A stretch of DNA of 64,000 bases from Mercurialis annua (GCF_937616625.2 NC_065577.1:2893001-2957000); one strand, 5' to 3'. Counted from the stretch's first letter, positions 24,771 through 36,635 are shown. The notes: generated by a model not told the origin, from the letters alone. Translations and numbers: made by a program.

Positions 24771-25552
24771 ACTCACTATTTCATAAAATATTGAATAATC
24801 ATACTATATAATAAAATTAAACCGTTAGAAATATTGAGCTACATATTGTAAAGTGGAACTTTAAAAATTCACAAGTTTCATCCTTCCTTAACAAGTATTA
24901 ACTCATATTTTCACAAAAAAAAAGTATCAACTCAATTTTTCTGAGAAAAAAAAATCTCATTTTTTCTTAAAATATTTAATAGTTTATAACAAAATTCTTC
25001 AAATTTCACAATATATAAACTATAATATTTCTTCAAATTTCATAATCTTTATACATTTATAAATTAAATTTTATTAATTTTTAAAAACTTATATTTCATT
25101 ACTTACAATGATTAATGATATAGTTAAATTTTCAAATTTAACGATAAAAAATATTTCAATTAATTAAAATTAAATTCTAAAAAATCATATTTCATAACTT
25201 ACAAACATTGATAATATGATAAAACCGAATAATGGAACGATAATAGAACCATATAATTCAATGTAGCAGACTTGAAATAGTAAAAAGATTTTGTTTTTTC
25301 AATCCGATTCAATTTTTTTAAGAGGGATCCGATTCAATTTAGAAAGTAAAACAAATATTACATTTTTCTTAAACCAGTCTCTCCTATACTGCTTTTTACA
25401 ATGTCTTCCATCTCTCAGGCACTTTTAGTTCCGTTTCTTGCCTCCCATGCTTATGATAATCTGATAACTTGCCATTTTCATCACAAGATTCTTCAATTCA
25501 TCGGAAGAATCAAAATGTTTTTTCGACTCGGGTTTCTTTTGTTGCAAAGTCC
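24771..25552. other. Intergenic, AT-rich, no gene seen
   Basis: Low-complexity AT-rich DNA. The stretch at 24799-24900 is a diverged copy of 24046-24146, on the other side of the MITE (see findings). Nothing else supported. Confidence 0.45.
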
Positions 25553-25868
25553 TCTAGTACTTGCGCAAATTATCGTTATCACCGCCAAGTCCAATGGAAG
25601 TGAAAAAGTTGATAGAAAACTTTGTGTTATTAGTATCGTCTTTCAGAAACAGAAACTCGAAAGAATTTTGCATAGTCGGATCTTCAAGTTTCTCATTCAA
25701 TTTCCATATGTTGTTCTCTGAAAATTCCTGAAATAGAATCTTGATAAATATATGCGAAGAAGAAGTCGTGTCTTGTTTCTTTAGGCGTATAATATCAAAC
25801 ACACACCAAGAAATTGCGTCTGCCGTGAGTAAATTGGCGTAAAACATTGTGGCATTACGCAACTTAGA
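25553..25868 (-). pseudogene. CWC22 splicing-factor fragment (MA3 region), broken
   Basis: On the minus strand the frame KLRNATMFYANLLTADAISW…IRLKKQDTTSSSHIFIKILF…FSINFFTSIGLGG matches the C-terminal part of the MA3 domain region of pre-mRNA-splicing factor CWC22, a spliceosome component that recruits eIF4A3. Only about 100 codons remain. The frame ends at a stop right after LRKY, and the weakly CWC22-like continuation (KKPESKK…SSDE) is in another frame. No MIF4G half is present. The upstream side is interrupted by a LINE tail within the KLRN codons. It is a relic, not a gene. Confidence 0.85.
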
Positions 25869-26544
25869 TTTTTTTTTTTGGCAAAGTAGCAATTGTATTA
25901 ATTTCGGTAAATAGAAGTACATAATTTTTGAGAGAACTAAATAACAGAGATTACAATAATAACTCCTAAAAAGGAGGCTTTAAGGACTTTTTAGCCACTT
26001 CATGGGCCATCCAAGTACACATTCGCTTAACATATGCAAAGTAAGCGAACGGTATAAAATTATGACTTCTATTATTGATGAAATATCATTCTCGACTTAT
26101 TCCAGTGTCTTCGCAACTTCGAGTGACATAATCCCTGAAAGACAATGAGGACTAGAATAAGTGATAAAACTCAAAATTTTCATACAAATCATACTAACGA
26201 CTGATACTATATTATAGCTGAATCAGAACTTATCTTGAACATTGCAGACGGTAGAGGCCTTCATCAACATACTTTAACCTCACAAGGAGTACAATATCCT
26301 CACAAGGAGTATGAAATCTCACAAGGAGTACTTTAACCTCACAAGGAGTACTTTAACCTCACAAGGAGTACTTTAACTTCACAAATTGAAATGACAAATT
26401 TTACCTACTATATATTATTTTAAATATTTATTATATGTTATTTAACACAGATATTAAAATAATTTATTTTGCAAACAAATGTTTGTTTCATGTCAAATTT
26501 TCACATCACATTAAAAGACAATTGGACATTACGCAACTTAGATT
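25853..26544 (-). mobile_element. 5'-truncated LINE tail with 18-bp target-site duplication
   Basis: CATTACGCAACTTAGATT occurs at 25853-25870 and again at 26527-26544. Immediately inside the first copy is a T run (poly-A on the minus strand). Upstream of it on the minus strand a frame reads INNRSHNFIPFAYFAYVKRM…WMAHEVAKKSLKPPF then stop, like the RNase H C-terminus of plant L1-type LINEs. Poly-A tail, long target duplication and 5' truncation together indicate target-primed insertion into the CWC22 relic. The 5' part holds a CTCACAAGGAGTA tandem array. Confidence 0.72.
26271..26386 (+). repeat. Tandem repeat of CTCACAAGGAGTACTTTAAC
   Basis: Six copies of a roughly 20-bp unit with core CTCACAAGGAGTA. 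The last three are nearly perfect and the first two carry variable spacers. It lies within the span bounded by the LINE target duplications. Confidence 0.8.
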
Positions 26545-28718
26545 AGACATCACTGATTTAAGCAATAGGAGATTTGTGACTTTTTGAAAGCATGGTTGGC
26601 TCTATTTATCGTTGTAGTATATTGAGAGGGGGGGGGCGACTGGCCCCCATTAGTCCTAATGACAGTCTGCCATTAATTATAATTGTTGAATCTTAATTAG
26701 TATTGTGTGTACTATAACTAATTATAAGTATATTCAGCTGAATAATATCGGTTATGGAAGTAAAATCAGTTGCTTCGTGAAAACTATAATAATTATTAAA
26801 GATACACACTAGTTTATTTTATGGAACCCCGACGCAACATGCAAAATCAAAAAAGAAAATAATCTTTCCTTTTTCTCTTTCTTCTTCCTCCTCTTTCTTC
26901 TTCCTATTCTTCGTGTTTTTCTTTTATTTTTTCTGTAATTTTTTTCTTTTTCCTCCTTTTTCTCCTTCTTTTTTTTTTTCATCCTGTTTTTTTTTTCTCT
27001 GCAACACTTTTCTTCATCTTTTTTTTTCTTTCCATATTATATAAATGAACTCCAACACAAAAAAATTTGAATAAAAAATCAATAAAAAAGTTTCATTTAG
27101 ATGAGAAATTTTTTAATTGAGGAAGAATTTAAAAGATAATGTGATGAGTGATAGATGAGAAACTTCTTCTTCTTTTTTCTTTTTATATTGGTTTAAATTA
27201 TTGTAGTATCGTTTTCTGGAATTTTATTTTAATTTTTTTTTTGAAACAATCGTCATATTCTTCATTAATGATGTTTTGACGTGATTTTCAAACGTTTTTA
27301 ATTAATTTTAGAAATTGTTTGAAATTGTTTTTTCGAAACTATTATATACTATTCGAAACCCTTATAAACGGTTTGAAACTGTTTTTTTTAACTGTTTGAA
27401 ACTGTTATTTTTTAGACCGTTTGAAAGTGTTTTTTAGAAATTGTTTTAGACTATTTGAGACATTTGTAAACGGTTTGAAACTGTTTATTTGAAACTGTTT
27501 GAAAGTGCTTTTAGAAACCGTTTAAACTGTTTAAACCTTTGTAAACTGTTTGAAATATTTTTAATTTGTTTGAAATTGTTTTTAGATAAAGATTGCAAAT
27601 TGTGTTTTATAAAATTGTTTGAAATATTTGTAAACTGTTTGAAACTTGTGTACACTGTTTAAGGTGTTTTTTTTAAAAAATTGTTTGAAACGCTTGTAAA
27701 CTGTTTGAAGCCATTGTATAATTTTTTTAAAATGATAATACATGTCTTTTAAAAATTGTTTGAAACCATTTGAAACTGCATTTAAAACTGTGTTTGAAAC
27801 TATTTGAAATTGTTTTTAATATATTTTTAATGAGAACATATAAATTAAAAATTTACAGTTTTCTTTATTGTTGGAGTAAGTTATGATCGATGGATTTAAA
27901 TTCCAAGTGGAATTCAAAACGATTTGATTACGAACTAAAAATTCGAGCGAATTCGAAAATAGATTTGAAACTAGCAATAAAAGTTTAAAACATAATAATA
28001 AAATCGCTGAATTTATTTCTTAAAATGTTATTAGCTGAAAATTAAAATAAGTTTGTTGATTTGTTAATTTATTTTGAGAATAAACTAAAAAAATGAAGAA
28101 AAAAAGATGAAAATGCTGATGAAAAAAAAAACAAAAACTATATAGAGTAAATATGGAGTATAGAAATAAAAGAGAAGAGTAAAAAAGCAAACATAAAAAA
28201 CTCAAAAGTAGACAAATAAAAATAGAAAAACTAAATTAACAAATGCTAATTTTTTTTTAGGTATTTTGCAAATTTTCTCATTAAACTACCCTCAATATAT
28301 AAATCACACGCAGAAGCAGTTTCATGGTATTTTCTTCAAGAACCAAAAAAGGCATAGTTTTAGGATCATAAGATTCAGTTAGGTTACTGATCCGACTACT
28401 AAATTACAGTTGAAAAAACAAATTAGCCAACTCGATTTTGAAATTAGTTTAGATTAAACTAGCTATTAAAACAGTAATCCAAAGATAATAATAAAATACT
28501 TAACTTGAGTACTCATCTTATGATAAAATGTTTTACCTAAACAAACAAGATAAAAGAGCAGGAAGGAAATTAAAACATTCAAAACACAATCAGTCTCCTC
28601 TTTTCCTTCAGGCCGATTCTCATCCATGTTCAATATAAAAACAACCAATAAGTAGTAACTATCAAAACAAAACAGAGAAACAAAATCTGGTCCAAAACTA
28701 AAATTGCAGAAAACTAAA
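26545..28718. other. Intergenic region downstream of RPL4
   Basis: No gene seen. It contains a G9 run at about 26628, a pyrimidine-rich tract (TTTCTTCTTCCTCC-like) at about 26866-27040, and the GTTTGAAAC field listed separately. The final 250 bases are likely the RPL4 3' UTR and flank. Confidence 0.5.
27290..27830 (+). repeat. Degenerate GTTTGAAAC(TGTTT) repeat field
   Basis: Well over twenty diverged copies of GTTTGAAAC, often as AAACGGTTTGAAACTGTTT, with irregular 15-35 base spacing over about 540 bases. The core is near-palindromic (AAACNGTTTGAAAC). No coding content. Confidence 0.75.
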
Positions 28719-30859
28719 TTACTGGCTAACATTAAGCCACTTTGAGAAGTTCTCAAACTCGGTGTAATCACTATCGGAGATCATAGTTTTATACCACGCC
28801 TTTCCAGCGGCCTTGATCGCAGTAGCCTCCTCCTGATACAACAAATTTAGTCAAGAAAATGTTATAAACCAAACCATAGAAGCAGCATATTACAAAACAA
28901 ATTGACTAAACCAAATAATCTGATCGCATTAATATCTTATTCAGAACCATATCACTACACAACCAAAGCAGAATTAGGGACAATAATACTAATGAATATT
29001 ACAGCCAAGAATTCATGTAAAAGATAATTTCCAAACAGAATAAAAACCATAAAATGTGATAGATTAAAGAGGTTATAACAGATTAGAAGCTCGGTCTACT
29101 TAATTTCATGCCTCGAGGGTTATTCTTAATAAAGCAAAATGACAAGTCTCAATTAAAACAAACATATTTACTGTCACTCTATAACTCAAGTAAGATAATT
29201 GTCAAATGGCGCTTTGCTTCGCTTTTTAGAAGAGAAAGACGTACTGAGAGATCCCGAGCATTATTGAGAACCATTAAATGAGATGACACTAAAGAATGTT
29301 AGGACAGATTAAAAGCCAAGTCTAATTTCAATCATGCTTCATGTGCTTGTAAATATACTTCAATCGAAATAACAATTCGCAATTGGAAAACAAACCATAT
29401 TAACTCAACTCTAAATCATGTTAAGACAACCACCACAAAACATTTGCTAATATGAAACATAGAGGGTCTGCATTTAAACAACCACCAAAACCAAGGATAT
29501 AAAGTACCTAAATTTTCACACTTAACCAAAACATTGCATTCAATTCCAGATTACTAACTAAATTACAGTCTAATAACAAATTACAAACATTATCCTAATT
29601 TTAATAGTCCACATTGCATACAGATGCACTAATGAAACAGATCAATAAAATGAAACATATATATACATAAAAAAAAACATAATCATTCACATTTCCAAAT
29701 ATAAATTAACAGTCAAAGTAAATAAAGATAATAAAATTTTATATACCTTGGAAACCGGCACTCTTTTCTGGTCCAATTTCTCCTTCTTGGACTTAATACG
29801 CTGAGCCTCAGCCAAAAGCGACATTCTCCTTGCTGCCTTCGCGTATGGGTTCAACTTGAGCATCACATTCAGATTCTTCAGAGGATTCTTCTTCAATGTA
29901 GCCCGCTTAACATCTCTGTTAATCGGCTTCACCACAGACTGCACCTCATCTGAATTGATAATCCTAGCCAAGTCAGCGTTCACCATTTTAGACCTCGGCA
30001 ACAGATACCCCTTTTTCTTTTCCGAACTCTTCTCAAAAGACCCATAGATCGAATCCAGCTTCTCAAAAGCCGATTTGGTCCAAATCACAAATCGGCCCAA
30101 ATGACCTCCGGGGGCAAGTTTCAGCAGATTGAGCCTCTCCACGTTTGCAATTTCAACACCAGGAACGTTCCTAAAAGCCTTCACGAGCTTCGCACCTTCA
30201 TTTCCGTAGACAATCAAAGGACCCTTGCGTGAAATATATCGCCTGTTTCTCATCTTACCCTTCCCAGGGCGGATCGAATGGCTGTCCTTCGCCTTCTCAA
30301 CATCGGGATAAGCACCGATCTCCTTCAAAACCTTAATAGCAGCAGATGTCTTCTCAATCCCCTCAACGGAGTCTGAGATAACCAGTGGCAGTTCGGGAAC
30401 TGACTCCACTTTATGTCCCCTAGCCATAACCAAGGACGGCACAGCGGAGGCGGCGAGAGCAGACGCCACGGCGTAACGTTTCTGGTTGACGTTGATCTTC
30501 CGGTGCCAGCGGCGCCAGATCTTGGTCGGGGCAAACATGCGACCTCCGCGACACATGTTTCCAAAAGCTCCCTGACCGGCACGGTGAGTACCGCCACCAG
30601 GAACACGTGGAATACGCGAGACGGCGCGTCCAGTACCCCATGATTCTGCTGATGTCTGGTGACCGGCCTTTTTAGAAACGGCGTACGGCTGGCGGCTATT
30701 GTTTGACATCTGTGAGTGGACAAAGCTCACGATGTCGGGTCGGATCGACGCCTTCATTGCGTCGGGGAGTGGCACGGTGGTGGCGGCATCGGTGGCCATA
30801 TCATTTTGTGATGGAAGTGATTGGACGGAGACTAAAGGGCGGACGGCGGCGGCGGCCAT
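28719..30859 (-). CDS. RPL4: 60S ribosomal protein L4 (uL4)
   Basis: Two exons on the minus strand: 29747-30859 (371 codons) and 28719-28832 (37 codons plus stop), joined in phase 0 at …[15 protein letters not shown], giving 408 aa, normal for plant RPL4. uL4 binds 28S rRNA and its internal loop lines the peptide exit tunnel of the cytosolic ribosome. Visible: N-terminal RPLVSVQ, the loop region ([41 protein letters not shown]), a core [22 protein letters not shown], the basic tail and the plant C-terminus [21 protein letters not shown]. The frame is intact. The 914-base intron is AT-rich. Promoter elements are given separately. Partial copies of this locus occur near 49.6 kb and, for upstream DNA, near 55.2-55.5 kb. 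Confidence 0.97.
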
Positions 30860-30895
30860 TGAAACTCCGGCGGTGAGTATTTTGAGTGTGAGAGA

Positions 30896-30959
30896 TTAGG
30901 GTTTTGGTTAAGAGAAGGAGGAAATGTTATAAGACGTTTATATAGTAATATTTAGGGTT
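30896..30959 (-). promoter_or_regulatory. RPL4 core promoter: TATA box and telo-boxes
   Basis: On the minus strand TATATAAA lies at 30937-30944, 78 bases above the ATG. An AAACCCTAA telo-box sits at 30896-30904, near the expected TSS or in the leader, and a second AACCCTAA at 30952-30959 just upstream of TATA. Telo-boxes are established elements of plant ribosomal-protein promoters linked to expression in dividing cells. Confidence 0.8.
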
Positions 30960-31014
30960 CTTGTTTTCGGAGTGTTTGGTTACAGGTTTAAGTTTAGTGT
31001 GGTAGCTGGTTTAC

Positions 31015-31138
31015 GCTATTTCGGTTATGGATTGGGCTTATTCTTAAGCTATTTCGGTTATGAATTGGGCTTATTCTTAAGCTATTTCGGTTATGAATTG
31101 GGCTTATTCTTAAGCGATTTCGGTTATGGATTGGGCCG
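31015..31138 (+). repeat. 33-bp tandem repeat upstream of RPL4
   Basis: 3.7 copies of GCTATTTCGGTTATGAATTG + GGCTTATTCTTAA starting at 31015, 31048, 31081 and 31114, nearly identical. The 33-base period gives a chance 11-aa repeat on the + strand (YFGYELGLFLS) that is not regarded as a protein. Single diverged copies occur at the RPL4-derived loci near 49.76 and 55.49 kb. Confidence 0.85.
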
Positions 31139-32037
31139 TATGTCTGGACCGGGCTTGAATGATATTTTTTTATTTGAATCCGATATGCATATAATTTTGT
31201 AAAGAGTCTGAAATTTTATAGACGAGTACAGGCTTTTTAAGATTATAAAAATTTAAATGTAGATTTGTCCAAATTCCGTCCACACCTGTAAAAACAATTT
31301 ATTAGAGCCGGGCTTGGGATACATGTTGATGTTTGAACCGAGTCCGAACTTGCCTTTAAAGAAGTCAAACATATTTATGAATATGTCTAGTCCTTTGTGT
31401 AGGGATGTGTGAAAACCAAATTAAAATTCTAATATTGGTTCCGTTTTTTAAAAAAACAGTTTGGTTTGGTTTCATTCAATATAGGGATTTGATATCTGAT
31501 TTTTAATTCGGTTTTAGTTTTTTAAAAACCGAACCAACCAAAAAAAAACAAAATAACCAATTGAAAAAAATTATTCAACAATAATAATATTAATGTATAG
31601 TTTTTACATTTTAAGTCTTTATTCTTAAATTATACTTAATACATACGCTAATAGAAATAGTATAATATTTAAAATGTACTAATAATATGTATAAAGTAGC
31701 TATAGGTCAAAAATATTTTAATTATTTAAAATAAAGTATAATAAAAATATTTAGAAAAAATGCTTTTTAAACGAATCAAATTAAACTGAAATTTTCTATT
31801 TTTTTGGGATGTCATTTTAACTAAACTTCGGTTTTGGGTTTGCTTTTCGGCTTATATTTGAGTATTATTCTGTTGGGCTTATATTTGTTAAGGGCAATTG
31901 TAATGATCTATAAGTGGCAGATGGAACATAGTAAACTTTTGGGCTTCATTTTGGAAAGTCCCTTATCTACTTGGGCTTTCTTAAAAAGTATTTTATTTTG
32001 CTAAACTTATGGGCTTCATTAAGGAGTATTAAAATTT
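31139..32037. other. Intergenic upstream of RPL4
   Basis: No gene seen. The part at 31655-31830 is repeated at 55180-55340, and the part at 31850-31945 (GGGCTTATATTTG…GAACATAGTAAACTTTTG) is repeated at 49780-49849. It ends at the left target duplication of MULE alpha. Confidence 0.6.
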
Positions 32038-32148
32038 GGGCTAAGTACACAAATATCTCAAAATTACAATTTATTAACATTTGTACCTCACAAAATAGAG
32101 GAAATTACACTCTATGTCTCAATTTTTATAAAAATATACGTTAGTAAC

Positions 32149-33794
32149 TGTTGGCAAATAATCGCAAGTGTACGATATCGCGCAAGTAATATAACTTGGA
32201 AGACCAAGTATCGATCCCACAGAGACAATGGACTTAATCACTAATTTCAAATATTCTTTAATCGGCTAGCTAGAAAAATCAATCGGGTTTTGTAATTTAA
32301 TTAAACTAATATAAACTGAAAACAAATAATAAAATAGGGTTTAAAACAATAAGATTAAAAAGTTCAAGGATTGATAATCCCAAATAAATAAGCAAAATTA
32401 TGGAATAGGATTTCTTAGTGATTTTATCGCGAATCGAGCTATTCTAAAGCACCGAATCCCGCCCTCTCAAGCCTCAAAGATCCGAATAAAATCACAACCT
32501 AATTAACTAACCAATTATTAACTCGCTCTCACGATATTAAAACTGAATTAAATAATCAAATTATAATTATGAAGCAAACTCAATGACTACCTAAATTCCA
32601 ACCCGCTCTCACGGCGTTTTTCTCTAAGTTCTTAATTATCTATGTCTATTTAATTAACAATCTCTCAATTAGTTAACTAAACACAAACTCATGAACTAAG
32701 TAGCTAATTTAATCCAAGCAATAAGATTAATAATTAAGACACGAATTAATACTAATCCATCCAATCCAAGTAATTACCAATTTATAAGTTCATATCAACC
32801 TTTGAACAAGGGTTTTAGTTACTCATAATAAAACTGAAACAAAACAAGAAGGATGATGAAGAAGAAAGCATAATTAAACAATAAATACCGGAGTTGTCAA
32901 TTTCGGAAAGAATCGTCTTGATTAAACTTGAAATCTTCAACAATCGTCTTGCAGAAACTAATTATAAACTACTTATAAACTGCTGGAAAAAACTAAACTA
33001 AAAGCTATTCTAAGAGAAAATAATTAAAACTAATGTATTCTAAATTATTCTACATTATTCTACATCTTAAATTGAGTCTAGTACAAGGTCTTTATATAGT
33101 AGGAGAAGTTCCGGAGTCTTCTAATTCGTATTGCAAATCAATTTGTAATAGGAGTTGTAATTGTGAGTTGAGGAAGAATTTCACTCCAAATCAAATCCTG
33201 AAGCATGCGTATTTTACTCTTGTCCCGTTCGGGAAAACTGTAGTTCCGTTCGTGACATGCCCAATTTTCTTCTTTCCCGAACGGAACAAACCATTCACGT
33301 TCGAAAAAACTGTAGACCGAAAGCTTTGATATCAGATTCCTTCTTGAGTCCCGAACGGGACAAGGCTTTTCCGTTCGGGACACAATTTCAGCTGCGAAAC
33401 TACAAACTTCAAAACTTCATAACTCGATGTAGAAAACTCCAAATGAGTCGGTTCTTGAACCGCTGGAAAGCTTAGGATGTCTACTTTATTTCTTATGAAG
33501 AACATAAAGTCATTTGAAGTCATTATCTGCTCCAAAATTGCCAATGAATGCGCCGGGGTCAGATTTTCATGTGTGCAAATGTGCTTTCTTCATTCCCAAG
33601 CTTCACGACCTCAATCTAATCCACGATTTATACTCTTTATTGCTCAAAATGCTCCATAATCACTAAATAATCCTTGAAACACTAACACACACCATAAAGC
33701 ATAAAAATACTAAATAATGTATGAATAATACGATAAAAGCGATTAAAGATGCGTAGAAACGACTCGAAATATAGGAGTAATTTTACTCCTATCA
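32149..33794 (-). repeat. 3' LTR (minus-strand element)
   Basis: 1646 bp, on the minus strand TGATAGGAGT…TTGCCAACA (TG…CA ends). It appears identical to 36802-38447 throughout, including every short chance frame it encodes. It contains palindromic CCCGAACGGGA/CCGTTCGGGA motifs around 33225-33385. Confidence 0.95.
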
Positions 33795-33815
33795 AACATC
33801 CTCACACTTACCCTT
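33795..33815 (-). promoter_or_regulatory. Polypurine-tract region of the LTR element
   Basis: On the minus strand GGGTAAGTGTGAGGATGTT directly abuts the TGATAGG start of the 3' LTR. It follows the CTTGAGGACAAGCAAAG motif that is conserved at this place in plant gypsy elements. Confidence 0.65.
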
Positions 33816-35597
33816 TGCTTGTCCTCAAGCAAGAAATAAATCTTACTCTACAAAACATGTTAGAAAACTTAGCACAATCTTGAAAATATATCAATAATAG
33901 AAATCCCCAAACCTATGAACAATATGAAAAACAAACTTCTAAACCCGACAACTAAATAATGATGCAATCAAATAATAATAATAATTTTATGACATAATTC
34001 AATATAACAACGGTTACTAACTCATTAGTACAAGGTCAAATTGAATCACACTTCAAGCTTTACTATCACTTGCGGGACATGGAAAATAATCGATTTCTCA
34101 CTTAGGCAAATCATAGCACAATTTAGTAAAAACTAAGCTAATGGCATCAATATTTCAACAAGTAGGGTATATAACAAAGAAAGCTCACAATTGAAAACAT
34201 GAATACTCACCATAAGCTTGCTCATAGTCCCGAACTCCGCTACTTGATTCGGTAATCAACAAAAATCATATGGTCTTTTATGGGGTTATAACGTGGCTAA
34301 GGTAAAGGGTAGGTCAAAAGGTTAAACAAAGGCTAATTATCAACTTAATACACTATTTATTACTACTATTAACTTCTAGGTCGATCTAACTCCGCTTTTG
34401 CGTTTATATGAACTTATAACTTTCTTTTCTTTTTGAATTACGCTCTCCTCATTGCTTTTTGCAATCTCAGAAATTTTTTTTTCTTTTGAAGCTTTTGCTT
34501 GCAAATTTTTATCTTTCTTTTTTTTTTTCAATCTTTTTCAAGGCGTAATCTTAATCTTTTAAGCACAATGTAGTTTACTTTTCTCTTTTCATTAATCTCG
34601 AGTTACCTATATTCATCATAGTCATAACAAATAATATATAAGTCGATAAGGTAAACAAAAGAGGTAAAGCATAGAACGGTAAAGGGTAAAATACGGTAAA
34701 AACAATAAAAAAGGTTTAAGGCTCAAATTGGTGTAATCTAGGGGATAAAGGGTAGTCTATTTAGTGGTCTAAAAGAAAGGTTATACCTAATTGCCATAAT
34801 CATCTAATTGTTGAAAACTCAATCGTGTAACTTTAAACGGACACCGAGCAAGTTCTAGGAATAAAACATGAAATCAACACTCACAACAAGAAAATTAAGC
34901 TCAAAACTCTCAAAAGTGTGTAGTGTTATGCCATAAACTCAATTCCTACAAAAATTATGCTACTTATGCCAAAAGTTGAAAACGACTATAAAAATGAACA
35001 ATCGACATGTCATGAATCCGCATCAAGTTATTCAATTATGTTTCAACGATTTGAACAAGTCTAAATTTTGAATTCACCCTTATTTCATCGGATTATGTCA
35101 ACGAATTATTAAGTCATTAAGCAAGCATCGCTTATCAATTGTCGAATTAAGAAATCGTGTTCATACATTCATTGATTTAGAAAAATCTAAAATTGACAAA
35201 TTTTAATGATAACACCAAATCAACTAACACTTTTTTTCATAATTAAAAGACAAAGATTTAAAGCGATACAAGGCATTGTAAAAAACTACGACTATCCTAA
35301 AACACCCTAATACAATCTACTAAGGACAACTAAAACACAAGAAAAACAAACTAAAAAAAAAACAAACTAAACCTAAGAAAACATAAATAAACAAACAATA
35401 ATAAATAAATAAAAATCCTAACTAAACGATATGTTTTTCCCCCATCCTCACACTATTTCATGCAATGTCCTCAGTGTAATGAAATAAAAAAAATTGAAAA
35501 ACATGAGTGTAAGATGAAAGAAAAATAATACCTCTTGGGATTGCCTCCCAAGTGCGCTTTAGTTAGAGTCTAAAGCTTGACTCTTCGCGTAAGGTTG

Positions 35598-36635
35598 CTA
35601 AAAATACAACCTAACATGAGGAAGCCTTCGTGGTAGCATCTTCTCCCTCTTTTTCCTTGTTGGTTCCTTCAAATAAAGCTCATAATATATAAAATATGCT
35701 TGTACTCTATTGTAGGGAACATGAAGAGTATGAAGCATATTAATATATTTAGTATTATTTCCATCATACTCGGAATCAAATCCTTCTAAGAATGGATCTT
35801 TGAAATCAAAGGTTTTATTAAATTCCTCGTAGAGTACCGTAATACCAAATTTTTCTCCATTTTTATCATTTAAGCTCATGGATGTTGTAATTGGGCGGAA
35901 AATCGGAATTTCAAGTTCACCATCCTCACATTGTTCTTTTTCGACCTCTACATGTACTTTTGTTTGATGATGTCCAACTAAAGCATTGACATATAGAATT
36001 TCAGCCATCTCATCCTCACTATTGATCGGCACATCGTCAACTTGAACCACCTTCGTAACATATGGACTGTCAAGTGATTTTCCGCTTCGAAGCTCAATTA
36101 CTTTTACTTGCTCTTTTAGATTTGATTCTGTTGTAGATGGTAGACCATCTTGAGCTATATTTTGAATCAAAATAGCCAATTGAGAAATTTGCGTCTCAAG
36201 ACGGTGGTTGACCGCGGCTTGATTTTGGAAACCGGTTCTCATCTCCTCAATGAATTCGTCAATCTTGCTTCCTTCATCCACATTCCAATTTTGCTGAAAA
36301 TCCGGTGATTGTTGTGGTTCATTATCAAAGTTGGAATTGAAATCCCATTCGTTTTGATGTGGGTGATAACTTGAATTAAAGTTCAAATTTTCATTGAAGT
36401 TCTCCCAAGTATCGTTCCAACCATAAGTTTCACTATCTTGCCATTGATCACCCATATAGTTGGCATGTCCATTCCAATCTGGATAGAGTACATGACAGTC
36501 AGCTCGAGTATGACCAAAATCCCCACAAATTTCACAGTTATACTGAAAATTTTGGTACTGCATATAATTTTGATTCCATGCCATTACTCTTTCCAAAATA
36601 GGTACACCAAAAACAAATTGAGGATAAACCAACAA
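35598..36635 (-). CDS. Truncated gag protein of the LTR element
   Basis: 345-codon open frame; the natural start may be MAWNQNYMQYQN (about 36581). It has one CCHC zinc knuckle (CEICGDFGHTRADC), then a Trp/Asn-rich acidic stretch, then VNHRLETQISQLAILIQN and KEQVKVIELRSGK, which follow the knuckle in plant Ty3/gypsy Gag. It lacks the large N-terminal Retrotrans_gag capsid domain that should precede the knuckle and stops at RRLPHVRLYF before any protease. Role: at most RNA binding in a particle supplied by a relative. The frame is intact, so the truncation is probably old and inherited, not recent decay. Confidence 0.85.
   Translation of the reverse strand: MLVYPQFVFGVPILERVMAWNQNYMQYQNFQYNCEICGDFGHTRADCHVLYPDWNGHANYMGDQWQDSETYGWNDTWENFNENLNFNSSYHPHQNEWDFNSNFDNEPQQSPDFQQNWNVDEGSKIDEFIEEMRTGFQNQAAVNHRLETQISQLAILIQNIAQDGLPSTTESNLKEQVKVIELRSGKSLDSPYVTKVVQVDDVPINSEDEMAEILYVNALVGHHQTKVHVEVEKEQCEDGELEIPIFRPITTSMSLNDKNGEKFGITVLYEEFNKTFDFKDPFLEGFDSEYDGNNTKYINMLHTLHVPYNRVQAYFIYYELYLKEPTRKKREKMLPRRLPHVRLYF

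Noticed and set aside
25401..25721. Plus-strand 106-aa frame (MSSISQALLVPFLASHAYDN)
   Set aside because: Antisense to the CWC22 fragment, which explains the sequence better.
30325..30723. Several 70-130-aa frames over RPL4 exon 1 in other frames
   Set aside because: Shadows of the GC-rich RPL4 coding exon.
30972..31202. Plus-strand frame with YFGYELGLFLS repeats
   Set aside because: Arises because a non-coding 33-bp tandem repeat is divisible by three.
33033..33659. Short frames inside both LTRs (for example MYSKLFYIILHLKLSLVQGL)
   Set aside because: Present identically in both LTRs and not matching any retroelement protein; chance frames in non-coding LTR DNA.
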